The position numbers and the translations under genes are program-made. From positions 372,001 through 436,000 of the forward strand of contig NZ_LRFC01000001.1 of NCBI RefSeq assembly GCF_001619875.1: a DNA stretch of 64,000 nt, written 5' to 3'. How positions within the stretch are numbered: the first letter of the stretch is position 1; each line of letters opens with the position of its first letter. The notes below the pieces were generated by a model, which saw only the letters and a list, made by a program, of their open reading frames with translations, was not told the origin of the DNA and ran no database searches. This document shows positions 1 to 9,036 of this stretch, one piece after another. The DNA comes from Fictibacillus phosphorivorans. GTDB taxonomy: Bacteria; Bacillota; Bacilli; Bacillales; Fictibacillaceae.

Positions 1-1
1 G

Positions 2-94
2 ATCGGTTATCAAGAAGCGGGGCGCATCCCGAAGTTTGCAAAAAATGCGGAAGGTGGAATCGATACGACGGTTTTGTACTATAAAATGATTTAA
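2..94 (+). CDS. C-terminal end of a GNAT-type acetyltransferase (partial)
   Basis: The window opens inside a reading frame that runs from base 2 to a TAA at 92-94. The 30 visible residues begin IGYQEAGRIPKF and end in VLYYKMI. A 'GY/F-x-E-x-GR' step followed by a hydrophobic closing strand is the usual end of GNAT N-acetyltransferases, which move an acetyl group from acetyl-CoA to an amine. The acetyl-CoA loop lies outside the window, so the substrate cannot be judged. The family call rests on a short tail only. Confidence 0.6.
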   Translation: MGYQEAGRIPKFAKNAEGGIDTTVLYYKMI

Positions 95-241
95 AAAAAG
101 TGACCTGGTTGGACTTAATAGCCACCGGCATTCACCTCACCACCGCCTAAGGCCATTAGCCCACAAACCGCTGACCTTCATGTTCATTCGTTTAAGAACA
201 GCAACTGCTGGTTATAGTACAGGTAGAAAGCAGGTGGGACA

Positions 242-1486
242 ATGTCAGAATCAATGGCTGAGTACATAAGAAAACACGCTATAAAGCTTGAAGACACACA
301 TGCAATGGATGAGATTGTGAATTCAATCGGAAATGCACGGTATGTCATGTTAGGTGAAGCCTCACACGGAACATCAGAGTTTTATACCATTCGGGCTGAA
401 CTTTCAAAAAGACTCATTCAAGAAAAGGGTTTCTCATTCATAGCAGTGGAAGGGGACTGGCCGTCTTGCTATCGAGTAAATCGCTATATAAAAAGCTACA
501 ATTCGAACCCTCCGGAGCTTGAAGTCCTTTTAAAACAAAGCTTTACACGGTGGCCTTCATGGATGTGGGCAAATAAAGAAATGCTCGAATTGATTTCGTG
601 GTTAAAAAGATACAATGATGAACAGTCAACAAGAAACAAAGTAGGTTTCTTTGGAATCGATCTGTACAGTTTGTTTGAATCGATGGAAGAGATCATTCGT
701 TATTTGGAAGAGAATGACCCAGATCGGTTGCAGCAGGCAAAAAAAGCTTTCTCCTGTTTTCAGCCTTTTGAGAAAGATGAACAAGAATATGCTATTTCTG
801 CCGGTTATCTATCAGAAAGCTGTGAAGATGAAGTCATTAAGCTTTTGTTAGAAATTCAGTCTAAAAGAGAAACTCATGAAGATGATCCAGAAGGCGGACT
901 TAGCCTTGAACTCAATGCACTAGTGGCAGCACATGCAGAACAGTATTACAGATCGATGGTAAAAGGTGACACACTCACATGGAACATTCGGGACCGACAT
1001 ATGGCTGAAGCCGTTGAGAAGCTAATGGCCTTTCATGGGCCGGAAGCGAAAGTGATCATCTGGGAGCATAATACACACATCGGTGATGCACGCGCGACTG
1101 ACATGGCAGAAGAGGGAATGATCAATGTAGGTCAGCTCATTCGCGAGGCACATGAATCGGAAGAGGTGTATGCTCTAGGATTTGGCACACATCGCGGAAC
1201 GGTGATCGCAGGGAATGCATGGGGAGATCCTTATAGAAAGATTTCTGTACCGCCTGCTTCAGATGAGAGTTGGGAAGCAATGTTTCATGCTGCAGGCGCT
1301 TATGATCAGTTCATCCTGCTTAAAGAACATCGTGAAAAGTTTGAAGATGTTAAAGGCAACCGTGCCATTGGGGTTGTTTATGATCCCCGTTATGAACATT
1401 TAGGGAACTATGTGCCTACCCGTCTCTCTCACAGATATGATGCTTTCATATTTATTAACCACTCACATGCCCTGCATCCACTCTAA
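242..1486 (+). CDS. Erythromycin esterase family protein
   Basis: This 414-residue cytoplasmic protein has no signal peptide. It carries the marks of the erythromycin esterase family (PF05139): GEASHGTSE at residues 38-46, EGDWP at 70-74, and IWEHNTHIGD near 273-282, which supply the His and Glu residues used in hydrolysis. Ere enzymes open the macrolactone ring of macrolides, but many chromosomal homologues in bacilli have no shown drug activity, so the substrate is open. The start follows an AGGTGG site. It is a single gene closed by the terminator at 1505-1540. Confidence 0.85.
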   Translation: MSESMAEYIRKHAIKLEDTHAMDEIVNSIGNARYVMLGEASHGTSEFYTIRAELSKRLIQEKGFSFIAVEGDWPSCYRVNRYIKSYNSNPPELEVLLKQSFTRWPSWMWANKEMLELISWLKRYNDEQSTRNKVGFFGIDLYSLFESMEEIIRYLEENDPDRLQQAKKAFSCFQPFEKDEQEYAISAGYLSESCEDEVIKLLLEIQSKRETHEDDPEGGLSLELNALVAAHAEQYYRSMVKGDTLTWNIRDRHMAEAVEKLMAFHGPEAKVIIWEHNTHIGDARATDMAEEGMINVGQLIREAHESEEVYALGFGTHRGTVIAGNAWGDPYRKISVPPASDESWEAMFHAAGAYDQFILLKEHREKFEDVKGNRAIGVVYDPRYEHLGNYVPTRLSHRYDAFIFINHSHALHPL

Positions 1487-1504
1487 TATGGAATTAAAAC
1501 AAGC

Positions 1505-1540
1505 AAGCTTCCAACACTTAGATGTTAGGAAGCTTTTTTG
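1505..1540 (+). terminator. Rho-independent terminator after the esterase-family gene
   Basis: The arms AAGCTTCCAACA and TGTT-A-GGAAGCTT pair with one bulged A across a short loop and run into TTTTTT. It lies 18 bases after the stop codon. Confidence 0.85.
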
Positions 1541-1598
1541 CATACATAATAAACGGTTCTAGTGGAAGAATGAGACAAAAAGCCCGGAGTTGTAAGTT

Positions 1599-3176
1599 AT
1601 GAGACAATCCATCTTTCAAAAGCTATTTCACAACGAAAAATACAAAAACCAGCAATTTAGCGAAAAAGATTCATCTGAAGAGATTGCTGTAAAAAAGCAA
1701 ACGATCTCTACAAACTTGAATGAAAACCTTGAAATCTTTTCAAAGCTTTATCTCATTCCTCAAAATAATGATGTAAACATCCGGCGTTTTCTCGTTCAAG
1801 GCTGGCACAAAGAAGCTGCCCTGCTTTTTATTAATACGATTTCGGATACGAACTTGTTAGAAGAGCAGGTCTTAAAGCCTCTTTCAAAAAACGAAGGAAC
1901 CTTTCAAAGTGTTGAAGATATTGTTACTGCACCAGGCATTAAAAGAGTACAAGTCGTTGAGGATGTACTCATCGAAATCAACCGCGGAAACGCCGCTCTT
2001 TTTATAGAGGGAGATCAGCAAGTCTATATTACGAGTGTGAGCAACTTTCAGGGTCGTGGTATTGATAAAGCTGAGAATGAAGTAGTCATTAAAGGTCCGA
2101 AAGAAGCATTCAACGAAAAGGCGAATACAAACATTTCTTTGTTACGCAAAAAGATTAAGACTGAAAGCCTGATAGTTGAATCGATGACGATTTCCAAAAG
2201 ATCAAAGAACGAAGTCTATGTTCTCTATATCCATGATCTCGTTGACCATGAGTTGTTAAATAAAGTCAAAGAGAGAGTAACCAAGATCAATGTGGATTCC
2301 ATTCAAAACCTTTCGATGCTTGAGCAGCATATTGAAGAACGGACCAAGTCACTCTTTCCTACGATCCTTTACACAGAGAGACCTGACAGGGCTTCATCCT
2401 TTTTAGAAGATGGCTATATCATTCTATTAATGGAAAATAGTCCAGGATCTCTTATTATGCCTGCTACGTTCTGGTCCTTCTTTCATACGTCTGAAGACCA
2501 CTATCTACGGTTTATTTTCGGAAACTTTACGAGAGCACTTCGTTTATTGGCCCTTTTTATTACTTTATTCAGCTCTGCTCTTTATCTCTCTGTTACCAAC
2601 TTTCACGCTGAGATGCTGCCACCCGATTTGCTACTTGCGATTTCTTCTACAAGGGAAATCGTAGCGTTTCCAGCCACAATTGAGATTTTTTTAATGGAAA
2701 TCGCCTTTGAACTGATCAGAGAGGCAGGTCTCCGTGTACCAAGTCCAATCGGTCCGACGATCGGAATTGTGGGTGCTCTGATTTTAGGACAAGCTGCCGT
2801 GCAAGCTAACGTAGTAAGTCCAATGGTTGTTATCATAGTTGCACTTGGCGGGTTATCCTCTTTTGCGATCGGAGACATTGGCATGAACTTTGCTGTTCGG
2901 CTATCCAGGTTCTTTTTAATTTTATGTGCATCTGTTTTTGGACTTTACGGACTAACGGCTATGTTTTCAATTGGCTTGTTTTATTTGCTCTCGTTGCGCT
3001 CATTCGGAGTTCCGTATTTTGCTCCTATGACACCAAAATACACATCTGGAAACGATACTGTTTTTAGAAGCCTCGTATGGAATGAAATATTCAGACCAGG
3101 TTATTTAAAGCCTCAAGATATGAAAAAGACAGGGGATGTTAGCAATGGAGAAAAGCAGGGGCAAAATCGGAATTAG
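1599..3176 (+). CDS. Spore germination receptor A subunit (GerA/GerKA family)
   Basis: This is a 525-residue protein of the Spore_GerA family (PF03323), the usual length for A subunits. Residues 1 to about 260 are hydrophilic. The rest holds the membrane segments, with the family-typical stretch around ENSPGSLIMPATFWSFF and the motifs PSPIGPTIGIVGALILGQAAVQA and SSFAIGDIG in the second half. With B and C subunits it forms the nutrient-sensing receptor in the inner spore membrane. A GGAG site sits nine bases before the ATG. It is the first gene of a four-gene cluster whose reading frames overlap or abut. Expression late in the forespore is expected from the family; no promoter was identified. 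Confidence 0.93.
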   Translation: MRQSIFQKLFHNEKYKNQQFSEKDSSEEIAVKKQTISTNLNENLEIFSKLYLIPQNNDVNIRRFLVQGWHKEAALLFINTISDTNLLEEQVLKPLSKNEGTFQSVEDIVTAPGIKRVQVVEDVLIEINRGNAALFIEGDQQVYITSVSNFQGRGIDKAENEVVIKGPKEAFNEKANTNISLLRKKIKTESLIVESMTISKRSKNEVYVLYIHDLVDHELLNKVKERVTKINVDSIQNLSMLEQHIEERTKSLFPTILYTERPDRASSFLEDGYIILLMENSPGSLIMPATFWSFFHTSEDHYLRFIFGNFTRALRLLALFITLFSSALYLSVTNFHAEMLPPDLLLAISSTREIVAFPATIEIFLMEIAFELIREAGLRVPSPIGPTIGIVGALILGQAAVQANVVSPMVVIIVALGGLSSFAIGDIGMNFAVRLSRFFLILCASVFGLYGLTAMFSIGLFYLLSLRSFGVPYFAPMTPKYTSGNDTVFRSLVWNEIFRPGYLKPQDMKKTGDVSNGEKQGQNRN

Positions 3177-4233
3177 AGAGTTTGTTGCTGTTGTCATCCT
3201 CACAATTGGCACAAAAATGGCAGATGACACACCAGCAATTCTTTTTGAACAGATGGAGAACGCTGCATGGATGGGTCCTCTCCTTATAGGAGCTCTTTCC
3301 ATTATTCCTCTTTATTTCTTAACGAACGTGTTTACGAAATACAAAGGAAAAAACTTATTTGAGGTAACTCTTTACTTGCTGGGGAAACCAGTAGGGTATT
3401 GTGTGCTTTTCTTCCTTTGGGTAATAGGTGGAATCGCGATTACCATCGATTCTTCTATTTATACAGACATCATTGGAACGATGTATTTTAATAAAACCCC
3501 AACGCTCGTGCTGTATGCCATCTTAATGGGAATCTGTGCATATGGAGCAAAAAAAGGACTTGAACAAGTTGGTTCTTTTGCTTGGTCCGTACTCTTTTGG
3601 ATTAAGGTGTCCCTGTTCCTAGCACTTTTTTTAACGTTTAGACAAGGAAATATGGATTTTATCTATCCCTTTTTTGGTCCAGGAAAGTGGGAAGTGCTTA
3701 AGTCGAGTGCTTCAAATCTTTCAATCTTTGCTGATTTTTTATTTTTGAGTCTGATTGCAGGGTTTACGGCGAGTCCTGCCGTTTTTAAAAAGGGAATTTG
3801 GATTTCATTAGTCATTGTAACGATTGAGTTATCCATTTCACTTTTGTCTTTCGTTGTTTTGTTTGATTATGAACCAGTTAAGATGCTGAATTATCCCTTT
3901 CATGAAACGATTCGTTATATTAACTTAGAATTTCTGCCTAACATTGAAACCTTATTTTTCCCTTTTTGGCTCGTGGCGCTGTTTATTCGCTTTTCATTTT
4001 ATCTGTATTTAAACGCCCTTTTATTTGGAGGTCTATTCCGAGTAAAAGATTTCGAGTACTTGATTCCTACCTTGGCCACACTGTTCGTATTCTTGGGTAT
4101 GATTCCCGAAACACCAACCTTTTCAATCTTTGATTTTCGAGAGCCATTTCTCAAAATGATCACTCCTATATTCTTTCTGTTTCCCTGCTTGCTATGGGTT
4201 ATGTCAAAAGCCAAAGGGGACATGAAAACATGA
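3145..4233 (+). CDS. Spore germination receptor B subunit (GerAB/GerKB permease type)
   Basis: A 362-residue protein of about ten membrane helices in the Spore_permease family (PF03845), related to amino-acid permeases and thought to bind the nutrient germinant. The start at 3145 (MEKSRGKIGIREF) is chosen because AGGGG at 3131-3135 lies nine bases upstream; the ATG at 3136 directly abuts that site. The gene overlaps the end of the A subunit by 32 bases, which points to translational coupling. The family features TKMADDTPAILFEQ near the N terminus and repeated aromatic helices are intact. Confidence 0.92.
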   Translation: MEKSRGKIGIREFVAVVILTIGTKMADDTPAILFEQMENAAWMGPLLIGALSIIPLYFLTNVFTKYKGKNLFEVTLYLLGKPVGYCVLFFLWVIGGIAITIDSSIYTDIIGTMYFNKTPTLVLYAILMGICAYGAKKGLEQVGSFAWSVLFWIKVSLFLALFLTFRQGNMDFIYPFFGPGKWEVLKSSASNLSIFADFLFLSLIAGFTASPAVFKKGIWISLVIVTIELSISLLSFVVLFDYEPVKMLNYPFHETIRYINLEFLPNIETLFFPFWLVALFIRFSFYLYLNALLFGGLFRVKDFEYLIPTLATLFVFLGMIPETPTFSIFDFREPFLKMITPIFFLFPCLLWVMSKAKGDMKT

Positions 4234-5468
4234 GACCTCTTGTAAAGAGTATCCTCTCCTTGTTCTTGTTAGTGTCATTAAGCGGATGCTGGGATCAAAC
4301 GGAAATCGATATGAAGGCATTTGTAGTCGGAATCGGTCTTGATAAAGGAAAGAATGAAAAGATCAACGTAACGTATCTTATTGCCAATCCGGAGTATGGA
4401 TCACAACAAGGCGGGGGAAGCACGAACGAACCCGCAACCGAAACCATTACATTTGAGGCGAATGATTTAATCGCTTCAAGAAACTTAGCTAACACCGTAA
4501 TCGCAAAAGAAATTTCTTATGATCTCTTAAGTGTGCTTATCGTTTCCAAAGAACTCGCTTCAGATAAAAATTTTATACGGTGGATGTATGATACAACGAA
4601 GGATAGGGAGATCAAGCGGAACACACCGCTCCTCATTACAGAAGAAGAGGCGAGTAAGTTTATAGAAGAGAATGATCCTAAGCTGGAAACACGGCCACAT
4701 AAATATTTCGAACTGATGTTCGAACATGGCACGGAGACGGGTCTAATTCCTAAATCCGATCTTATTAAATACTTCAGGATTACAGAAGCTGATGCGGACC
4801 TGTTTTTAGCCGTGTTTGGAACGAACAAGCATAGAGGTGGTGGCAAAAAAGGGGATGGGTATCTTATCGCTGGAGAATTCCAGACGAAAGGCAAAACAAA
4901 CAAAACAAATCTATTAGGCTCGGCTGTCTTTAAAGAAGGAAGAATGATTGGAAAACTAACCGGGGAGGAAACGCGCATCTCCCTTTTGTTGAATGATACG
5001 GCAGATCTGCCAGACTACTTGACAACCTTTCCTGATCCATTTAATAAAAAATTTCGTGTCACAACAAAGATTGTTAAAAAAGGGAAGAACAAGATCGACA
5101 TGTTGTACGAAAACGGGACACCTACATTAAAGGTAAACGTTCCCCTTACAATTGAAGTCTTAACAGATCATAGCATGACCAATTACGGTAAGAACAAAGT
5201 GAAGAGAGACAGGTTAAAGGCATACTTAACCACAAGGATCACGGATAAAATCAATCGATTGGTCACAAAGACGCAAAAAGAATTTAAAGGCGAACCGTTT
5301 GGGTGGTCACTGCAAGCGAGGAAAAACTTTTTAACGATTGATGAATATGAAAAGTTTGACTGGATGAAGACGTATCCTAACATGAATATAGATATTTCCG
5401 TTGATATCCGATTCGGTGAATTCGGCAGACAAAGTGAGCTGCCTAAATTAGAGCGAGTGAGGGATTAG
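4230..5468 (+). CDS. Spore germination receptor C subunit lipoprotein (GerC family)
   Basis: A 412-residue Ger(x)C family protein (Spore_GerAC, PF05504). It has a lipoprotein signal with the lipobox LSGC at residues 17-20, so Cys20 would be lipidated by Lgt. The next residues WDQTEID are the classic GerC start of the mature protein. The start at 4230 overlaps the B-subunit stop as ATGA and has AAGGGGA about nine bases upstream; an earlier in-frame ATG would put 12 extra residues before the signal. It completes the A-B-C receptor set and anchors to the outer face of the spore inner membrane. Confidence 0.93.
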   Translation: MRPLVKSILSLFLLVSLSGCWDQTEIDMKAFVVGIGLDKGKNEKINVTYLIANPEYGSQQGGGSTNEPATETITFEANDLIASRNLANTVIAKEISYDLLSVLIVSKELASDKNFIRWMYDTTKDREIKRNTPLLITEEEASKFIEENDPKLETRPHKYFELMFEHGTETGLIPKSDLIKYFRITEADADLFLAVFGTNKHRGGGKKGDGYLIAGEFQTKGKTNKTNLLGSAVFKEGRMIGKLTGEETRISLLLNDTADLPDYLTTFPDPFNKKFRVTTKIVKKGKNKIDMLYENGTPTLKVNVPLTIEVLTDHSMTNYGKNKVKRDRLKAYLTTRITDKINRLVTKTQKEFKGEPFGWSLQARKNFLTIDEYEKFDWMKTYPNMNIDISVDIRFGEFGRQSELPKLERVRD

Positions 5469-5624
5469 ATGCTTTTTGTTACATGGATTTTCATCATTAG
5501 TGTCTTCCTATATACAACCGGTTTTTCATATAAACTTTGGAAGCAAAATGAAAAGTTAGGCTCTGTAGCTGTTATGATCCTGGCTGTTTCCGTTGTGATC
5601 ATCCCTTTCTTTTCTGTCTTTTAA
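5469..5624 (+). CDS. Small two-helix membrane protein, probable Ger receptor D subunit
   Basis: A 51-residue frame starts on the base after the GerC stop codon (TAG followed by ATG). It reads MLFVTWIFIISVFLYTTGF, a short basic and polar loop (SYKLWKQNEKLG), and a second helix ending IIPFFSVF. Two helices joined by a short polar loop match the small D-subunit genes reported next to some ger operons in Bacillus, which modulate germination. The zero gap and position support co-translation with gerC. It is somewhat shorter than D subunits I know of, so the assignment is by context and topology only. Confidence 0.65.
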   Translation: MLFVTWIFIISVFLYTTGFSYKLWKQNEKLGSVAVMILAVSVVIIPFFSVF

Positions 5625-5735
5625 CTGTTGTTAGCCATTGTTCTATGAGAAGACCGTTATTTCGTCTACTTTTTCATGACTTAGGGTATACAAACTAGTA
5701 CATGAAAACTATTGCTTATGTAAGGAGGACACAGC

Positions 5736-6575
5736 ATGAAGTGGAGAGGCAGGCGCGGCAGTGCAAACGTAGAAGATCGTAGAGGTATGGGTGGTAAAGG
5801 GCTTGCAGTGGGTGGCGGGCTTGGCGGTTTAATCATCGTATTGATTGTTACGCTGTTAGGCGGGAATCCTGGAGATCTGATCGGCGGTATGGGGGAATCC
5901 GATCAGCAAGCACCGTACGAGGAAACCCAAAAAGAAAAAGAAGACGCTGAATTTGTTTCGGTTGTTTTAGCAGATACAGAAGACGTGTGGACGGAAATCT
6001 TCGAGGAGCAAGGCTTGACGTACAAAGAACCAAAGCTTGTTTTATATTCAGGAAGTGTCCAATCGGCTTGTGGGACAGCAGGTTCGTCTGTTGGTCCGTT
6101 CTATTGTCCGGGTGATCAGAAGCTGTACATAGATCTAAGCTTTTATCAGGAACTTCAAGACAAGTTTGATGCACCTGGCGATTTTGCGATGGCCTATGTG
6201 ATTGCGCATGAAGTGGGGCACCATGTACAGACGCTTTTAGGAAAAACTGAAGAGATCCACTCGTTGCGCTCCAAGTTAAGTGAGACCGAATACAACAAAT
6301 ATCAAGTGCGATTCGAACTTCAAGCCGATTATTATGCAGGAGTTTGGGCCAATCATGCACAGGATATGAACGTATTGGAGAAAGGTGATCTGGAGGAAGC
6401 CCTGAATGCCGCAAGTGGGGTAGGCGATGACACGCTTCAGAAGAAATCACAAGGCTATGTTGTGCCTGAGAGCTTCACGCATGGAACCTCCGAACAGCGA
6501 AAACGCTGGTTTTATAAGGGATTTCAGAATGGAACGATAAAAGGTGGAGACACATTTAAGGCGAAGGAGCTTTAA
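5736..6575 (+). CDS. Neutral zinc metallopeptidase (YpfJ-like, PF04228)
   Basis: A 279-residue protein with a basic N terminus, one membrane helix at about residues 22-45 (GLGGLIIVLIVTLLGG), and an extracytoplasmic domain. The zinc motif HEVGHH is at residues 158-163, and ELQADYYAGVWANH, near 206-219, fits the downstream metal-binding Glu/Asp region. CGTAGSSVGPFYCPGDQKLYIDLSF is the family signature before the active site. The family is a predicted neutral metallopeptidase with unknown substrates. RBS is AAGGAGG. It stands alone after the ger cluster, with an intergenic repeat array downstream. Confidence 0.88.
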   Translation: MKWRGRRGSANVEDRRGMGGKGLAVGGGLGGLIIVLIVTLLGGNPGDLIGGMGESDQQAPYEETQKEKEDAEFVSVVLADTEDVWTEIFEEQGLTYKEPKLVLYSGSVQSACGTAGSSVGPFYCPGDQKLYIDLSFYQELQDKFDAPGDFAMAYVIAHEVGHHVQTLLGKTEEIHSLRSKLSETEYNKYQVRFELQADYYAGVWANHAQDMNVLEKGDLEEALNAASGVGDDTLQKKSQGYVVPESFTHGTSEQRKRWFYKGFQNGTIKGGDTFKAKEL

Positions 6576-6690
6576 AATCAGTTTTTGGCTGGCTTTAGAG
6601 GATGAATCTGTCCTTTGAGGCTGGCTTTTTTGTTTGACTTTTAGTGGGGAGTTATATTTCACCAATATGGATGAAGTGTGCTGCAGAAGG

Positions 6691-6830
6691 ATTGAGTCTG
6701 AATTGAGATTATTGAGTCTCCTGCAAATTTATTGAGTCTAAAATCAGATTATTGAGTCTCCGGCAAAATTATTGAGTCTAAATCGAGATTATTGAGTCTC
6801 CATCCATTTTATTGAGTCTAAATTAAAAAG
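6691..6830. repeat. Phased intergenic repeat array 1 (20-bp period, seven copies)
   Basis: The core ATTGAGTCT starts at 6691, 6711, 6731, 6751, 6771, 6791 and 6811, exactly every 20 bases. The filler alternates: after copies 1, 3, 5 and 7 it is of the type aaatcgagatt, after 2, 4 and 6 of the type ccggcaaaatt, giving a 40-bp higher-order unit. The array fills most of the 356-base gap 6576-6931, which otherwise holds no gene. A period of 20 does not keep a reading frame, so it is not coding. Confidence 0.9.
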
Positions 6831-6931
6831 TTGCACTGCTTCAGAATGCCCTAATGATTCAAAAAGACAAACCACCTGTCTTTTTGTTATGTATAATGAA
6901 GATAATTCTAGCGTGAGGAGTGATGATAATA

Positions 6932-7945
6932 ATGAATGTGGCTCTACTTAGTAAGTGGCACGTGCATGCGGTGGATTATGCACGCGAGGCGACGGAAAAC
7001 GAAGACATTTCGATCCAAACCGTTTGGGATGAAAACGAAGAGCGCGGAATACAGTGGGCAAAAGAGTTAGGAGTTACTTACGAGTCTGATCTAAATAAGG
7101 TGCTTGATGATCCGAACATTGATGGCGTAATCGTAACAACAGCAACGAACCGCCACAAAGACATCATCATCGCTGCAGCGAACCACGGCAAACATATTTT
7201 TACTGAAAAAGTATTGGCTTTTACTGTTCAGGAGTGCGAAGAGATTTTAGAGGCTGTCCACAAAAACAACGTACAGCTTATGGTGAATCTGCCAAGACTG
7301 ACTGAAAGCTTTTACCTATACGCGCAAGAAGCTGTAGACAAAGGCTTGCTCGGAGATCTTACATACATCAGATGCCGTGTGGCGCACAACGGATCAGTGC
7401 CATCTGAAGAAAATCCAAGAGGATGGCTGCCTCAGCATTTTTATAACAAAGAAGAGTGTGGCGGTGGGGCTTTGATCGACCTTGGTGCACACCCGATCTA
7501 CTTAACAAATCGTTTGGGTGGAAAAGTAAAAGCGGTAAGTGGAAAGCTGAACGAATTGTATCAACTTGGGGTGGATGACAATGCTGTCGTGATGGTCGAG
7601 TACGAATCAGGCGCGATGGGAATGATTGAAACGGGCTTTTTATCATTCGGCAGTCCGCAGCAACTCGAAATTTACGGCACAGAAGGAACATTAATGGTGG
7701 AGGCACAAGACGTTCGGGTCAAGAGTAAACATCTTGGCACAGATGAGTGGGTGACACCTACACTTCCACAGCCCATTTCATCTGGTATGGAACAGTGGGT
7801 ACAGGCAATAAAAACGGGTAAGAAACCTGCCATTACAACCGAAGACATCGTGAACTTGACCGCAATTAATGAAGCAGCCGCTATCTCCAGTGCTGAAGGC
7901 CGAAGAGTGCAGCTATCAGAACTCGGCATAAAACAAGAAATTTAA
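6932..7945 (+). CDS. Gfo/Idh/MocA family NAD(P)-dependent oxidoreductase
   Basis: A 337-residue protein with an N-terminal Rossmann domain and C-terminal GFO_IDH_MocA alpha/beta domain. Visible features are ATNRHKDIIIAAANHGKHIFTEKVLAF, where EKV replaces the more common EKP, and GGGALIDLGAHPIYL around residues 175-190, carrying the conserved Asp and His of the active site. Members oxidise or reduce sugars, inositols and their derivatives. The start at 6932 has GAGGAG 11 bases upstream; earlier GTG/ATG codons lie too close to it. The substrate is unknown and no sugar genes lie nearby. Confidence 0.88.
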   Translation: MNVALLSKWHVHAVDYAREATENEDISIQTVWDENEERGIQWAKELGVTYESDLNKVLDDPNIDGVIVTTATNRHKDIIIAAANHGKHIFTEKVLAFTVQECEEILEAVHKNNVQLMVNLPRLTESFYLYAQEAVDKGLLGDLTYIRCRVAHNGSVPSEENPRGWLPQHFYNKEECGGGALIDLGAHPIYLTNRLGGKVKAVSGKLNELYQLGVDDNAVVMVEYESGAMGMIETGFLSFGSPQQLEIYGTEGTLMVEAQDVRVKSKHLGTDEWVTPTLPQPISSGMEQWVQAIKTGKKPAITTEDIVNLTAINEAAAISSAEGRRVQLSELGIKQEI

Positions 7946-8019
7946 CAGGTTGTAAGAGGAATTTGACCTCTTGGTGGAGAATGTTTGTTCGTACACATTT
8001 TCTGCAGGAGGTTTTTTTC

Positions 8020-8505
8020 GTGGACCAAAAAACCATTCTATTAAGCCAGATGGCTGCCAATCACAATGAACCGAACTGGTTTGTACCGATTGAACGTGCG
8101 CTTGGCGGACTAACGAATCAACAGGCAAAAGAAAAATCAGGGGACAGTAATTCCATCTGGGAGATCGTCAACCACTTAATCTTTTGGAATGAACGTTATT
8201 TGCAGCGTTTTAGGGGAAACCCACAAACACAAAAAATTGAAAGCAATGATGAGACCTTTCACCATGAAAACGAAGAGAATTGGGATGATGCAAAAAATCA
8301 ACTATTCTCAGTGTTAGCAAATTGGACGACTGCAGTAAAAGAAGCGGATGAGGAGATTTTTGAGCGCTCCGCTCATAAAGATCGTCATGACCCTTGGTAC
8401 TCTGTGCTCGCGAACATCAACATCCATAATGCTTATCATATTGGGCAAATTGTAGAAATCAGAAAGTCGCAAGGAAATTGGGATTCGGAAAAAGGGGTTC
8501 ATTAA
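8020..8505 (+). CDS. DinB family protein
   Basis: A 161-residue DinB-like four-helix protein. The three metal-ligand histidines fit NHLIFWNERYL (first helix pair) and HNAYHIGQIVEIR near the C terminus. Such proteins bind a divalent metal; some are bacillithiol-dependent transferases, most are uncharacterised. The GTG at 8020 is chosen because AGGAGG lies eight bases upstream; an upstream in-frame ATG at 7963 would add 19 residues rich in Trp/Phe with no ribosome site. It is followed 15 bases later by an SRPBCC gene, so the two form an operon. Confidence 0.85.
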   Translation: MDQKTILLSQMAANHNEPNWFVPIERALGGLTNQQAKEKSGDSNSIWEIVNHLIFWNERYLQRFRGNPQTQKIESNDETFHHENEENWDDAKNQLFSVLANWTTAVKEADEEIFERSAHKDRHDPWYSVLANINIHNAYHIGQIVEIRKSQGNWDSEKGVH

Positions 8506-8520
8506 AAGGAGGAACTAAAC

Positions 8521-8976
8521 ATGACAGAATTAAAGTTTGTGTATGTGACTTACATAGAGGCTGAAGCTGAAAAAGTGTGGGAAGCTCTGACAAATGGAGA
8601 TCTATCCGAGCAATATTTTTTTGGAAGCAGGGTAGAGTCAGATTGGAAGGAAGGCTCACGCATCACTTACTCCAGAGGCGGCAAAGTAACCGATTGGGGA
8701 GAAATTATCACATTTAATCCCCATGAAAAACTTTCTTTTTCATGGAATAACAAATGGGACGAGGAAGAGCGTAAAACTCCGACCGTTGCTACGTTTACGC
8801 TTAAAGAGATGAACGGAATCGTGAAATTAACGCTTCGTCATGAAAATTTGATGGAAGCTGATATCGTGGAAGAAGAAGACACGTTTGTAGGATTCAACAA
8901 CGGCTGGCCGATGATCCTTAGCAATTTAAAAACATTGCTTGAAACAGGCAAGACCTTGCCGCAAGTGATTGCTTAA
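8521..8976 (+). CDS. SRPBCC/AHSA1-type domain protein
   Basis: A 151-residue single-domain protein of the START-like superfamily (AHSA1, PF08327). It begins with the typical strand and helix FVYVTYIEAEAEKVWEALTNG, followed by WKEGSRITY and the C-terminal helix GWPMILSNLKTLLETG. Such proteins have a hydrophobic cavity for a small ligand; the ligand is unknown. An AGGAGG site sits just upstream and the DinB gene ends 15 bases before. DinB plus SRPBCC pairs are common in bacilli and often follow stress-linked regulators, though none is present here. Confidence 0.85.
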   Translation: MTELKFVYVTYIEAEAEKVWEALTNGDLSEQYFFGSRVESDWKEGSRITYSRGGKVTDWGEIITFNPHEKLSFSWNNKWDEEERKTPTVATFTLKEMNGIVKLTLRHENLMEADIVEEEDTFVGFNNGWPMILSNLKTLLETGKTLPQVIA

Positions 8977-8990
8977 ACCAATTTTCGAAT

Positions 8991-9033
8991 GAGAAAACGC
9001 ATAGGTGTAAGGAGCCTATGCGTTTTCATTTTC
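8991..9033. terminator. Bidirectional terminator between convergent genes
   Basis: Arms GAAAACGCATAGG (8993-9005) and CCTATGCGTTTTC (9015-9027) pair perfectly over a nine-base loop. A-rich and T-rich flanks allow use by the forward SRPBCC operon and the reverse small gene that ends at 9037. Confidence 0.9.
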
Positions 9034-9036
9034 TCT

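Noticed and set aside
95-241. A 13-residue glycine-rich frame on the minus strand near the left edge (MALGGGEVNAGGY)
   Set aside because: Too short, without a ribosome site of good spacing; may be a remnant but cannot be supported.
4517-4978. A 153-residue antisense frame within the GerC gene
   Set aside because: It lies wholly inside a well-supported lipoprotein gene and lacks a ribosome site.
5848-6450. A 200-residue reading frame antisense to the zinc metallopeptidase
   Set aside because: The forward gene has an intact HEVGHH site and a ribosome site; the antisense frame has neither, and its composition is typical of a shadow.
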